A DNA stretch of 64,000 nt from Typhlomys cinereus (Eukaryota; Chordata; Mammalia; Rodentia; Platacanthomyidae). The stretch is from the NCBI GenBank assembly GCA_023101885.1, contig JALPQD010000631.1:568001-632000 (forward strand), read 5' to 3'. The notes under the pieces are model-generated. The model was not told the origin of the DNA. It searched no databases and saw only the letters and a list, made by a program, of their open reading frames with translations. Positions 45,713 to 56,547 of this stretch are shown here, piece after piece (position 1 is the stretch's first letter; each line of letters begins with the position of its first letter). The translations under genes and the position numbers were made by a program.

Positions 45713-46680
45713 TAAACCATCTAGACTCCCCACCCTCACCCTAGTCATTGTCCAAATCTCACAGGTGCCATCTGTGTATCAAAGGAGCCAAGCCCAGCAG
45801 TATAGAGATGGCTTCTCCGTGTGCTTCAGTTGAATGTGTAGAACAGTTCTCCTCACCTTCAGTTTTGGAAACAGTCAGGCGGCGACCCTTCAACCACGCT
45901 GTGACAAGAAAGACCTCTCCGTGCAGCGATCATGCCCAGTGTCCCAAGGCTTCAAACCACAACCCTTCAGGGAAGTTCATTCTGTCTTATTTGAACTTTT
46001 AATTCTTTCCAGAATTGCAACCCTCTAGGAATCCATTCACAGAGGGAAATAAAACCCACTTTAAATTGACATATATTTATCTCGGCCACAGAGAGCCAAA
46101 GGCCTCCAAAGACAGCATGTGTTCCAGAGAACCAGGCCCAGACCGCATCCGGGAGAACAAGGCATTGCCAACAGCAGCAGATAGCACGGCGAGATAGGAA
46201 AGTCCCACCCCCTCAACCCCAACTCCTGTCTCCACAATGCGCACAAACGCCAATCTCAGGCCATCGGTGCAAAGTTAACTTCCATTTTTAGGCTAAAATA
46301 AATTTCATTTGTAAGTATCGTGGAAAGATACAGGTCAGCAGTGAAGCAGATAAGGAAACCTTTGCATACTTGCGCGCCTTCCCTGGATACCCCCTGATGG
46401 CAACAACCCCCTTTCACTGTTTTTCTTAAAAATAGGAACCATGCTTCCGTTGCAATTGTGCCAAAAAAAATTGAAAGACAGAAATTCCACAGGTGCCTCT
46501 GACGCGTCCTGTTGTACGCTTGCAGAGCAGAGGATCTCATTTCAGCCGCCCGCCATCACCTTCCGGGGCAGATACAATGACATGTGCCCATCTTTCATGG
46601 AAAATCAATCAACGGTGCTAATATTAATCAGAGGATTTCAATACAACCAGGCTTCCGGGGCATTTACTCAAAAACAGGGA
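45713..46680. other. Unassigned intronic sequence
   Basis: About 1 kb with no recognised repeat or exon. Confidence 0.4.
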
Positions 46681-47137
46681 GGGCTGAGGAGGTGGCTCAA
46701 TTGGAAAAGGGTCTGCTATGTAAGCGTGAGGCCCTGAGTGCAGAAACCCAGTACCCTCGTTAAAGCAGGGGAAAATAAAAGTCAGGTGTATGCTTGCCAT
46801 GCTAGCATTGGGGCAGGAAATGGGCAAATCCCTGGAGCTTTTTGGTTGACCAACCATCTACTTGGCAAGTTCCAGGCAGTGAGAGACTCTGTCACAAATG
46901 GAAAAAGAAAGAAAAGAAAGGGGGGAGAGAGAAGGGGAGGGGAAACAGAAAGGAAAAGAAGGGAAGGGAAAAGAAAGGAAGGAAAAGGAGGGGAGGAGAA
47001 GGAAAAAGGAAAAGGAAGAGAAAAGAGAAGGAAAACTGACTGAGGGCAAACCCCTGAGTTTGACTTCTGGACTCTACACACATACGGGTGCACATGTGCG
47101 TACACACACACACACACACGCGCACACACACACACAG
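46681..47137 (+). mobile_element. ID/B1-type dimeric SINE with purine-rich expansion
   Basis: GGGCTGAGGAGGTGGCTCAA, GTGAGGCCCTGAGTGCAGAA and GTGAGAGACTCTGTCACAAA are followed by a G/A-rich run at 46893-47036 and a CA-rich tail (GAGTTTGACTTCTGGACTC). The internal polypurine stretch replaces the usual short A-rich linker. Confidence 0.6.
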
Positions 47138-49664
47138 AATGAGTGTTAGAGAGACTCTATATCAAGAACACTACACAGTGCTTACCAAGCAAGACACAGA
47201 CCTTATTGGCAACATCATCATTAAGCATCCCAACTTATAACCTCATTCTGGTGGCCTGACCACCACAGAGACAGTGGATGGCAGGATGTGGGCAAAATGT
47301 AAGCCACAGGAGGATTTCCTTTATAAAGCCTATATCCCTAGCCACTTACAGAAGGAATGATTATCACAAAAGCCACTCAGATCCCAACGTTGAGCAAGAC
47401 TGGAAGTCCCTTCATGGGGACATGGACTCTCCTTTGGATGCTGGGACTTCTTGTGCTGTACTCGGCAAGGGTGGGCGGTGTTTCAGTCCCTCTGACCCTC
47501 GGGTTGTTGGGAGATGGACAGACTGAAGTGACATGCTGCCTACACTAACGAGGGGTAGAGACAGCCAGTGTGTGGGCGAGGGAAGCCGCAACACAAGCAC
47601 AAGCGCTGAGCCAACCTGATGCCACCCCAACAGTTCCTCGACCTTCCCGGATGGTCTACTATGCGTTAACATAACATCCCGCGATATCCGACTTGAACGT
47701 CATTCTTATTTCTTCTCTATGAAACTGTACTAACAACCTCATGTCCTGCACAATACACTGGGGAGGAAAATCCATAAATATGACTTTTCAGTCACCAAAG
47801 GCCTATGTAGAAACAGCCGGGACACAATCCAAATGGTGTCGGGGTTTATAGCAATACTCAGAGTCATGGAAACTGGAAAAACCTTCTATCTCTGAGCCAT
47901 CTTTGCACACATTTCAACTCAACTATCCAGGTAGAAATAACTGCACTGTATCGGATCATAGTTTACCCTGGCAGATGCAGATCCATCAAATTCTAGATCT
48001 GTCCAGTCAGGCCGGATTTCCTTGAGTCTGTGAGTTCTGTGTGTGCAAATCTTTCAAGGTACAGCTAGCTACAAAGCAAATGCTGAGTTTTATCCTCAGT
48101 TCTGTGTCCCAGAGGCCATGTTTCTGAGTGCTGGGATGGAAGCCCTGAAGCACTTGCTCCAAGTCTCATGCAAACCACTCCCCTGCCGACGCAGAGCCAT
48201 TGCATCTGGAAGAGCAGCCTTCCTTCCCAGGTGCGCTTCCGATGTTTGCAGACCAGGATTGACCACAGCTTACAAACACCCTAAATGAACGGATCTTTCA
48301 CTCTCCTAGGAAATGGTGCTTTTGGATCACATGTGAGGGTTTAAAAAAATACAGCTGCCCTTGTTTCCTGAAATCTGGAAGACTTACAACATGAAAGAAG
48401 AATGGTTTCATTGGATAATGATCCATTTGCATTAGGGGCAAAGTCTGTACTACTATTAAATGTGTTTATCCACTGATCCATTTGCATGTTCCTTGATTTC
48501 CTTTAAATACTATAATCAAATGTTGTTATTTAACTCAACATAGATTCAGTAAAAGCAATTTAGAGACTCACAGGTGGTCTGAATTCAGTACGTTGGTCTC
48601 TCCCCAGAGTAAAAGAATAAAAAAGCCTTTATTTTTTTTCCCCTTTTTTCCATCAGGGCATGAAATGCAAAGCTTTTTATGACAGAACTCTCCCCCCTAA
48701 AAGTGAGACTTGCTTGCTAGCTTATGTTTCCATTTAAACAAATCTCTTAACTAAACACACATGAAAACCGATAGGACCCTTCCTTTGATAAAAATCTCAC
48801 ATAAAACATTGCCAGGCAAAGTTTAAGTCACTTCCTGAATTGCTAAACAAACAGAAAGAATCACCAAACACATTCGTATGTTTCCCTTCCGTTTACATAG
48901 CAATTCTTTCCTTCAAGTCAAAAACCTTAGTTTTCCAGCAGCGATTGTTTATGCTCCTTCAACAGAATAGTTACAGGTGGCAAAATGGAGCAAGGGGGGG
49001 GCAGAAGATGTGTATTGCCTAAATGATTAAAATTCAGTCTGTAATGAATTCCACAGGACACCATTAGAGTGTGTGTGCTTTTGTGAGAAGCTACATTTTG
49101 GGTTTCTGAGTATTAGTCTCTTTATCAACGCAGCCAAGGAAGACTAAGGGATTCTGTTTGGAAATTACAGGTGATTTCACCCCATAATGGTGAACCATAC
49201 AGGTCAAAGTCTCAGCTGTCTTTAAAGTCAGTCAGTTAACTTTTTAGTGCATGCCAGAAAATATCCTGAGTTTATATATGAAAGTGAGCAATAACAGACC
49301 TTATGGTGTTGAAGGCTTTCATAAAATGTTTTTTGTTGCTGTTGTTGAGTTATTTAGAACTGCTTATCTTTCTTTTTTTAATATTAATACCTAAAAGAAC
49401 CTATCTCTTGCTTCATGTATGGTCTTCATATTTCCACTAATGCAAGAGTTTTGGACTACAGAGAAAGATCAAGAAGCAAAACACTTCTAATTATTTTCTT
49501 TTCCCTTACAGATGTCTCTCTCTTTCTCTCTCTCTCTCACACACACGCCTAAGATCCCCAATATCTATAATATTAATACATTATTAGCTAATACTTATTA
49601 TCAGTTTATACTAGCAGACTAGATTATAGTAGCAAGGTTAATATTAATTTTAAAAATGACTTTT
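47138..49664. other. Repeat-poor intronic stretch
   Basis: About 2.5 kb without a recognised transposon except a short (CT)n near 49510. Long AT-rich unique sequence at 48300-49400. No exon recognised. Confidence 0.45.
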
Positions 49665-49960
49665 GGGGCTGGGGAGCTAGTTCAGAGGTTAAAGTCTTTG
49701 CCTCACAAGCAAAAAGATCTGAGTTCAAATCCCCAGATCCTGTGTAAAAATGTTAGATAGATCTAACCAAAGCCCCAATTCCAGCCCTAAAAGGTAGAGC
49801 CTGGAAACCCCAGAAAAAGCAATAAAGAGGGAGACAAATGCAGGATGATTCCTGAAGTCCTCTTAGGCTTCCCCAGGCATACACACTCAAGTGCCCTTTT
49901 GTACACATGCCTAAACACATATGTACACACACACATGCACACACATATATACACACAACT
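49665..49960 (+). mobile_element. tRNA-derived SINE, main family (older type)
   Basis: GGGGCTGGGGAGCTAGTTCAG, CTGAGTTCAAATCCCCAGATC, GCCCTAAAAGGTAGAGCCTGG and GCAGGATGATTCCTGAAGTC give the full order of the element, ending in CA-rich text. Confidence 0.85.
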
Positions 49961-50500
49961 TGTCCTTCAAGGTGCCAGAATAAAACTGAAGGGAAAAAAA
50001 GAGATAAACTGTTACATACAACTTTGCAACCAAGTTCCTATTTAGAAACCAAGACTCCCCCGATGGTGAATCCATTTTAAAAATGTCTGTCAAAGATCCT
50101 GTTTCTGATTGTTTTCCAAATCTCATGAATATTTTAGATGTTGAGGATAGAAAAGAAGAAAAATTCTAAATATTTAATACAAATTCCACTCCTACTTTAG
50201 TTTTTCCCTCAAATTAAAAGCAAGATACAACAATGTCTTTACCAAATCAAGGGGGGAAAAAAGACAAATTTGAAAGAATGCTCTAAATTTTTAAGCCTTT
50301 TATCAAAACTGAAACACAAGTAAGAGAATTTAAGCCAAAGAAACAAGAAATACTAATGCTTTTTAATTTGCTAGTTAAACTAAGATGTTACTACTAGATT
50401 TTATTAATGAAAAAGCTGACTTTTCTATTATAATCCCCTTCCTTCCTTCCTTCTTCATTTCTTCCTTCCTTTCCTCCCTCCCTCCCTCCTCCTTCTCCTC
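49961..50500. other. Unassigned AT-rich sequence with (CCTT)n
   Basis: CCTT/CCTC units at 50438-50492. Nothing else recognised. Confidence 0.5.
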
Positions 50501-50501
50501 T

Positions 50502-50642
50502 TTTTTCCAGCCCATGCTGGTCTAGAAGCTACTGTGCAGCCAAAGCCGGCCAAACTAACTGCAGCGCAAGCTAACACAGAGATTCTCCCATCTCAGTCTC
50601 TCAAACTCTAGAATGACAAGATGAGCCACCATACTGGGCTGT
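50502..50642 (-). mobile_element. B1 SINE, antisense
   Basis: GCCCATGCTGGTCTAGAAGC, ATTCTCCCATCTCAGTCTC and AGAATGACAAGATGAGCCACC are diverged reverse-complement B1 text. Confidence 0.6.
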
Positions 50643-51582
50643 TTTTAATGGGCATACGTTCCCATACCTCCGAGTACACGGATTTTATTTCAAGGGAGCA
50701 GCTGGATGAAGGAGCCTTAGCAACTCATGGTGCTCTTGACTTTCCCAAGCAAAGAGAAGTCACTCACACCTACGCATGCAATACCCCAAGGGAAACAGAC
50801 CCGCCCCATGAGGTCATTCAGTATGCACGAAAGGAATCTGTGAATGATGCCTGTTAAAGACTAAGGTCAGGCTGATTGTGGCATGCGCAGTCACACTCCA
50901 TATCACCGGAAACCTCAGAGAACTTCCTTCTCTTCTTTTCTACTTTGCCAATACAGAATTGGCCTGCCCATATTATCAGTGACAGTCAGGGATAGCTTTC
51001 CTTTATTTTGGAAAACCTAAAATTCCAGAAGATTGTTGATAGCTTAGGCTAGAAAAATATCAAATGTCATTTGATTTGATGTCACTTCACCAATTGTGCC
51101 AACCACAGGCAGTGTTCACGCCTGTGCGGCCCCACAGTTTATTCTGGAAGGAAGGGGTGCAAGTGAAAAATATCACGGGAAGATGTGATTTTTCTCATAG
51201 GAACGCTATTCTAATTAGATGCTTGTGTTCTGATTAGAACACTTAAAAAACAAATTCACCACCAATGTCCTATTTAATCAACTTACAAGTGGTATAACTC
51301 AGTTTTAAACAGCATTTTCTTGAAATTTTTTATTTCAAATTTATTATTACTATGATTCACATATATCTCCCACCCAATGCAGGTAGTTAAACTTAACCCC
51401 CAAATCTGGGTGTTAGTGACATTTTGGAGGTGAGGTTTGGGGAGATAATTAGAGTGACTTGAGGCCGATGGGCTGGGGTCGCAGCCCGTGGCACTGTGGC
51501 TTTCTAAGAAAAGGAAGGAAGCCCCCAGTTGGCACGTGCACTCTGTCTCCATGTGATGCCCTCTGCCACCTTACTTTTCAGC
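50643..51582. other. Unassigned intronic sequence
   Basis: About 0.9 kb with no recognised repeat. Confidence 0.4.
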
Positions 51583-51599
51583 AAGAAGGTCCTCCTTGG

Positions 51600-51911
51600 G
51601 TGGCTTAGGGGTTAAGCCTCCGCCTTGCAGGCGGAAGCTCCTGAGTTCGGATCCCAGATCCCACGTATAGACGCCAGGCGGAAGCGGGGGCGGCCTGCGC
51701 TTCTGGTCCTGGTAGGGCGGAGCTGTGAATCCCGGGGCAGAAGGAGGTGGAGGCGTCCATGGTGGTTCGCTAATTCGTCCGTGGTTCTACACACACACAC
51801 AGACACACACACGCGCACACGCGCGCACACGCGCACGCGCGCGCTCGCGCACATACACACGCATATGCACACAGTTGAATAAATAATAATAATAATAAAA
51901 ATTTTAAAAAA
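51600..51911 (+). mobile_element. tRNA-derived SINE, main family, young subtype, perfect 17-bp target duplication
   Basis: AAGAAGGTCCTCCTTGG flanks the element on both sides (51583-51599 and 51912-51928) without a mismatch. The element starts at GTGGCTTAGGGGTTAAGCC, slightly 5'-truncated. It keeps many CpG sites, carries the box AATTCGTCCGTGGTTCTAC shared with 7102, and ends AATAAAAATTTTAAAAAAA. CpG retention and a perfect duplication mark it as recent. Confidence 0.93.
51788..51862. repeat. Alternating (CA)/(CG) tract
   Basis: CA repeats mixed with CGCG steps, including CGCACGCGCGCGCTCGCGC, within the young SINE. Alternating purine-pyrimidine DNA rich in CG favours Z-DNA. Confidence 0.9.
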
Positions 51912-51928
51912 AAGAAGGTCCTCCTTGG

Positions 51929-52095
51929 AGGCCAACCAGAAATCAGAGTCACTTTCTTGGACACCTCACTCTCCAGAATAATGAGATAGATGTGCTCCTA
52001 CTATGCAAATCACCTAACCTAACTTGGTACAGGAAAAGAAGATGGATTGAGATGCTTATAGAGAGAAAACTCACAAATACTGACGCTTAATGATT
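51929..52095. other. Unassigned intronic sequence
   Basis: Nothing recognised. Confidence 0.4.
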
Positions 52096-52235
52096 TTTTG
52101 TTGTTTAGATTTTGAAACTGCATCTTTCTGCTTTAGCCAGGCTAGCCTCAGACTCAATACGTAGCCAAGGCTGGCCTTGATCCTTCTGACTCCACCTTCC
52201 AAGCTTTGGACTACAAGCTCCCACCATGCATGACT
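52096..52235 (-). mobile_element. B1 SINE, antisense
   Basis: TAGCCAGGCTAGCCTCAGAC, CAAGGCTGGCCTTGATCCTT and CTTTGGACTACAAGCTCCCACC are reverse-complement B1 text. Confidence 0.75.
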
Positions 52236-53220
52236 AAATTTAATAATAATTTTTTTTCTTTTTTCTCTCCCACATTTTAATGTAATGATTTTTTTAAAAT
52301 GTCTTCTTGCTTCTTTTCCTCTGGCAGCCAACTACCAAGTGTAATAACATCCCCTATACATCAGGGAACAGTTAGACAGTCCCCCATCTAGTAGATACTA
52401 AGTAAATTAGCTGAACAAATTGCCAAGCGAACCAATAAGAATATCTGGAAGGATGGATGCAAGAGTGTTTTACCCCCTCCCTCTGTTCTTTGAATTGTCC
52501 TCCCTTTTAAACTTTGCTTCAGGTCTCAGGCATCCTCAATGCTCCTCCCACAGTGAAGGGCTGTAATCTATCCCCTATCAGTCTTGAAGAAGGAACTAGA
52601 GCACCATATCTGAGCTTCACTCACTGGAATTCATACTGTCATGCTAGAGAATAAAGAAACCAAACTATTTTCCATGTGTTCAGATCTCAGGCACCTTACC
52701 CCCCGACACACACACACGCACACGCGCACACACGACACGCATTCCCCCACATCCTTATATCAAAACAGAACTGCTCAAAAAAAAAAAAAAAAAAAGCCTA
52801 TGGCTTGGTTATTATAGTCCATGATACCACGAGTCACAAAGTTGAATGCTAAGATTCAGAAAACTCTGCAGTGACGTCATCATTGCTCTCCTTCCGAACA
52901 CAAGATGCAGGTCTCGGTTTGTTGAGCAGAACGCAAATGCTGACCAACTGACCTGCGTGTGTGGCATGGGATCCAACAACCTGTTGACCATGTACTGTAA
53001 GCCTTAAGTTACAACAAATAAGAACTTTTAAAAACGAAACAAAAAAAAAAAAAACTGAATTCTTCAACCACAGAAAGAGAGCAACTCTGCAAAGAAGAAG
53101 ACAGCCACTGGAATTGGGCATTGGTTCTTGTTTTCCTGTTGGCCATGTGGTCTGGGCGGGTCATTTAACGGCTCTGAACCCCCATTCTCGCATCTGAGTG
53201 GTACAGATGAAGGCGGTGAA
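52236..53220. other. Unassigned intronic sequence with a CRE palindrome
   Basis: TGACGTCA at 52872-52879 is a full cAMP-response-element palindrome. A 19-base A run lies near 52780 and an A run near 53041. No repeat family recognised. Confidence 0.4.
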
Positions 53221-53290
53221 GGGCTGGGGCTGTAGCTAGTGGCGGAAGGCTTACTTTGTGTGCCGGAACATGGAGGGTGATGCTTAACAT
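53221..53290 (+). mobile_element. ID-like SINE, diverged
   Basis: GGGCTGGGGCTGTAGCTAGTGG is an ID head. The B box is badly diverged. Confidence 0.45.
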
Positions 53291-53489
53291 GCCGGGAAAG
53301 CATGACTGGCACTCCATCTGGGCTGAGTGCACAGCACCTCCTCCACGTCAGGAAATGGACGATTTTCTTATTTGTGCAACACGAAGGTCAATGACACACT
53401 TGAATATGCTTTGGACGAGCTCTGTTCTGCAGCTGTGGGAAATAGACAATGTGCTTTGGGCAACGGCTCTCTCACCATGAAATAGCAAG

Positions 53490-53776
53490 TGTTCTGTGTT
53501 TGTGTGTGTGTGTGTGTGCGTGTGCACACATGCACACGTGAAACAAAGGTACCTGAGATTATATACCTGTGGAGACCCAAGGATGATATCAGAAATCATC
53601 CTGGATTATTCTACCTCCTTACTATGTTACTCTGGGGTTTCCCAAGCTCTGCCTTCCAGGGCTGGAATTGTGGGCCTTGACCATATCCGTTTTTGTATGT
53701 GAAATCTGGGGATCAGAACTCAGATCCCTTTGCTTGGGAGGCAAAGACTTTAACTCCTGAGCCATCTCCGCAGCCC
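53490..53776 (-). mobile_element. tRNA-derived SINE, main family (older type), antisense
   Basis: A (TG)n run, AATCATCCTGGATTATTCTACC, CTCTGCCTTCCAGGGCTGG, GATCAGAACTCAGATCCC and GAGCCATCTCCGCAGCCC give the full element in reverse. Confidence 0.85.
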
Positions 53777-54715
53777 TCTTGGTCCCTTTGTATACCCGGG
53801 TAGAAGCTATTTTGGTAACAGATTCAGCGCCACAAGCTGGATGTGGACACGATAATCCTGCAGACGCCAGAAAGTCCAGACTTACCCCCATGAGACAATT
53901 CACTTTAGACCGCTGTGAAAGCAAAAACAGTCTCAGCTCCTTCCAGCCACAGCGGAAGACCCAAATGGAGCTTTACCAGACTGTTTGTAATGACTTACAG
54001 TCCCATACGTGCACAGTGCCCGGGGGAAGAAGAAGGAAACAACTGAATGTGGAAAACCGAGAGAAACATAGAGATCCCGCTGGTAAGCATGCAAGCAGCC
54101 ATGGGAAGCACCACAAACGCAGAAGAGAAAAGCAAAGAGTTTTCCTCACTATGGGGACCTCCACCTGCCGCAACCCAGCACCTGCTCTGGCAGGAGCAGC
54201 CAGCGCCGGTCCCTTCTCGTCCTCCTTAGGCTATTTTTGCCTGAACAATGATGCTTCAATTCTTTCCTCATAATTGGAGTGAATTCCATTACCCGGCTTC
54301 CTTTCTCTTTGTTATCAGTGCCAGCTGGGTGGCGGCCTTGGGACGGGGATGGGACGCTGCTAAGGCTGACACCGACTGGGCCTCAGTCTGCAGGACGCTC
54401 GGCAACGGTGTTCAGGAGAGCTGCTGGGTAAAAACAGGAAAGCCCCCCAGGACCTGCATGGTCCCCGGGCCTGGCTCGCCGGGCACAGCAAGACCTCTGG
54501 GGAGAACACACATTTTCCAAGTTCCCGCATCGAAGAACTGCACTGTGGAGATGTAGTTCATGCAGAGATATTGTTCATGGAAACAAATACTTGTTTTCAA
54601 GTGATAAAGAGGCTCGTTTTTATTATACCTGCTCAGCCACAGATATGGTAGCCCTTCTGGAAACCCTTCTTCAGACAGACTTTGTGTCAGACTCACCTTC
54701 TAAAATAACAGTAAA
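53777..54715. other. Unassigned sequence with a 164-codon open frame
   Basis: The plus frame at 53779-54273 is the longest not explained by a repeat outside low-complexity DNA. It gives no recognisable domain and lacks clear flanking splice sites on the plus strand. A chance frame is the likelier reading. Confidence 0.35.
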
Positions 54716-54756
54716 GGACTGGAGAGATGGCTCAGGGGTTAAGACTCTGTCTCACA

Positions 54757-54760
<4 letters not shown>
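54716..54760 (+). mobile_element. Left end of main-family SINE
   Basis: GGACTGGAGAGATGGCTCAG followed by GGGTTAAGACTCTGTCTCAC is a near-consensus SINE head that stops at a (TG)n run and joins another repeat. Confidence 0.75.
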
Positions 54761-54789
<29 letters not shown>

Positions 54790-55075
54790 ACGTGCTCACA
54801 AGTATGCATGTGGAGCTCAGGTCAGAGACAAACTACAGGTACCATTTCTCAAAGGTCATCCACCCTGTTTTTAGAGAGAAGGTCTTTCACTCACCCAAAC
54901 CTTACAGATGAAACTAGGCTGACTGGCCAGCAAGCTGCAGGGATCTGCCTGTCTCTGCCTCCTTGGAGCTGGGATTCCAACAAGCCTGGCTTTCTCCGTA
55001 GGTGCTGGGTGCTGAGCACAGATCCTCATGCAAGCGTGGCAAGCACTTTGCTCACTGAGCTATCCTCCGACCCCC
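54761..55075 (-). mobile_element. ID/B1-type dimeric SINE, antisense
   Basis: TAGGCTGACTGGCCAGCAAG, CTGCCTGTCTCTGCCTCCTTGG, GCTGGGATTCCAACAAGCCT and CACTGAGCTATCCTCCGACCC are the reverse of B4/RSINE-like text. Confidence 0.75.
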
Positions 55076-55863
55076 TGCTTTTCATTTTCATAGTAAAGGA
55101 CTCGCCCTTGCGATAAGGAGTGCGAGGAGGAACCAGAAGCAGAGAGCTGCGCCCTCGCCTTCAGCTTATAGTGTGCCTCCTTCACGGGTTGATTGCTTTC
55201 TGCAGAATCCACACGCCCGCTGTGGATAGTGGCAGGTAGCGACCAAATCCTGGGTTCCTTTCCTGTGCAAGAACTTTAAATTTCTGAGAGTATGACCAAA
55301 GCTTGTGCAGCGAAATCCAGCGATCTCAGGTTTCCGTTCCCAGCTCTGGCAAGACTCACACGGCCTGCTCTGGTGCCATTATTTTAATTATTTTACATGC
55401 TGCCTCCACAGCCGTGGTGATAGAATGGAAAAGCTGCTTAGCTGGAGCTTGTGCTGCAAATAACATCATGACAAGGTTAGGAAAAAACTCTCTCAGAGCA
55501 TTAACTGGTTCACAGAGCCTATTCTTAACACAAGCCGTTCCCGACTTACGAAAAAATTTCTGAAGGACCCAGACTCACGGGTGGGCTTTGGGCAAGCCTT
55601 CAACTCCAATCATTCTGCGGATACCTGTACCCCCAAGTTCTTAGAAAAGTTCATGCAGAAGCATCTAGAGGGGTCCCTCACACGCACACAATGTTCAGGG
55701 GTGTCATCTCTACCTAGATGGAGACTTGTCAACAACAAACAATGCTGAATGAGGAGAAAACAAAATGTGTGATTCCATGGTAGAGAATTTGCCCAGTGTG
55801 GTTAAAGCCCTACATTGGATCTCCTACACCACAAAGATAACTCTGCCCCAAAATCTCCCTAGA
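55076..55863. other. Unassigned intronic sequence
   Basis: Nothing recognised. Confidence 0.4.
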
Positions 55864-56235
55864 GGGGCTGGAGAGACGGCTCAGTGGTTAAATGAAAGCA
55901 GGAAAGAAAGGACCAGAGTTTTGTATCCCTGATCCCAAGTAAAAAAATGCTGGATGCTGGATGAGCCGCGGCGGCCTTGTGCAAGTCCAGCCCTGGAAGG
56001 AGGAACCTAAGAATCCCCAGGGGGAAAAAAAAACTGAATAACCAGACAAGTCCAATAGGAAACCTCTGGGCTTAATTAGAGACCCGGTCACAAAAGAATG
56101 AAGTGGAAAAGTGATCAAGAATGCAAGAATGATCCCAGATCTCCACCTCAGGCTTCCACATGCACTGGCACACGCGTACTCACACTACCACAGACATGCA
56201 CACATGCCTGCACACTGCAAGTGCAGGCATGTATG
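55864..56235 (+). mobile_element. Old dimeric SINE (same type as 5676-5990)
   Basis: GGGGCTGGAGAGACGGCTCAG heads the element. The body has CCAGCCCTGGAAGGAGGAACC, TTAATTAGAGACCCGGTCAC and AAGTGATCAAGAATGCAAG, ending CCACATGCACTGGCAC. The middle block is absent from the main SINE family. Confidence 0.6.
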
Positions 56236-56547
56236 TGCACACAAGCATGAATATGCATTTCCATCAGTCCTAGGTTCTACCTGTCTTTTCCACTGCTTTG
56301 CACATATCAATCCCCCTGTCCAAACAAGAGTGTATTTTCTTACCCTGGAATCCAGACAGACACTGTGACTGCCTTTGGTACGACAGGGCTGACAAATGCT
56401 GACACTCCAGAGATCGGCTTTAAGGACTGGCAGCTTTCTCTCTCTTGCAAACCTACCACCCAAGCAAGTTCAGCCACCTGCGATCATCATGGTAACAGCC
56501 AGCCTAAACCAGCCAAGTAAGGAAGCCAGGAAGAGAGACGCTAAGTC
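56236..56547. other. Unassigned intronic sequence
   Basis: Nothing recognised before the purine tract. Confidence 0.4.

Noticed and set aside
53779..54273. 164-codon plus-strand open frame
   Set aside because: No domain, opposite to the LIMCH1 strand, no convincing acceptor or donor; possible but unsupported.
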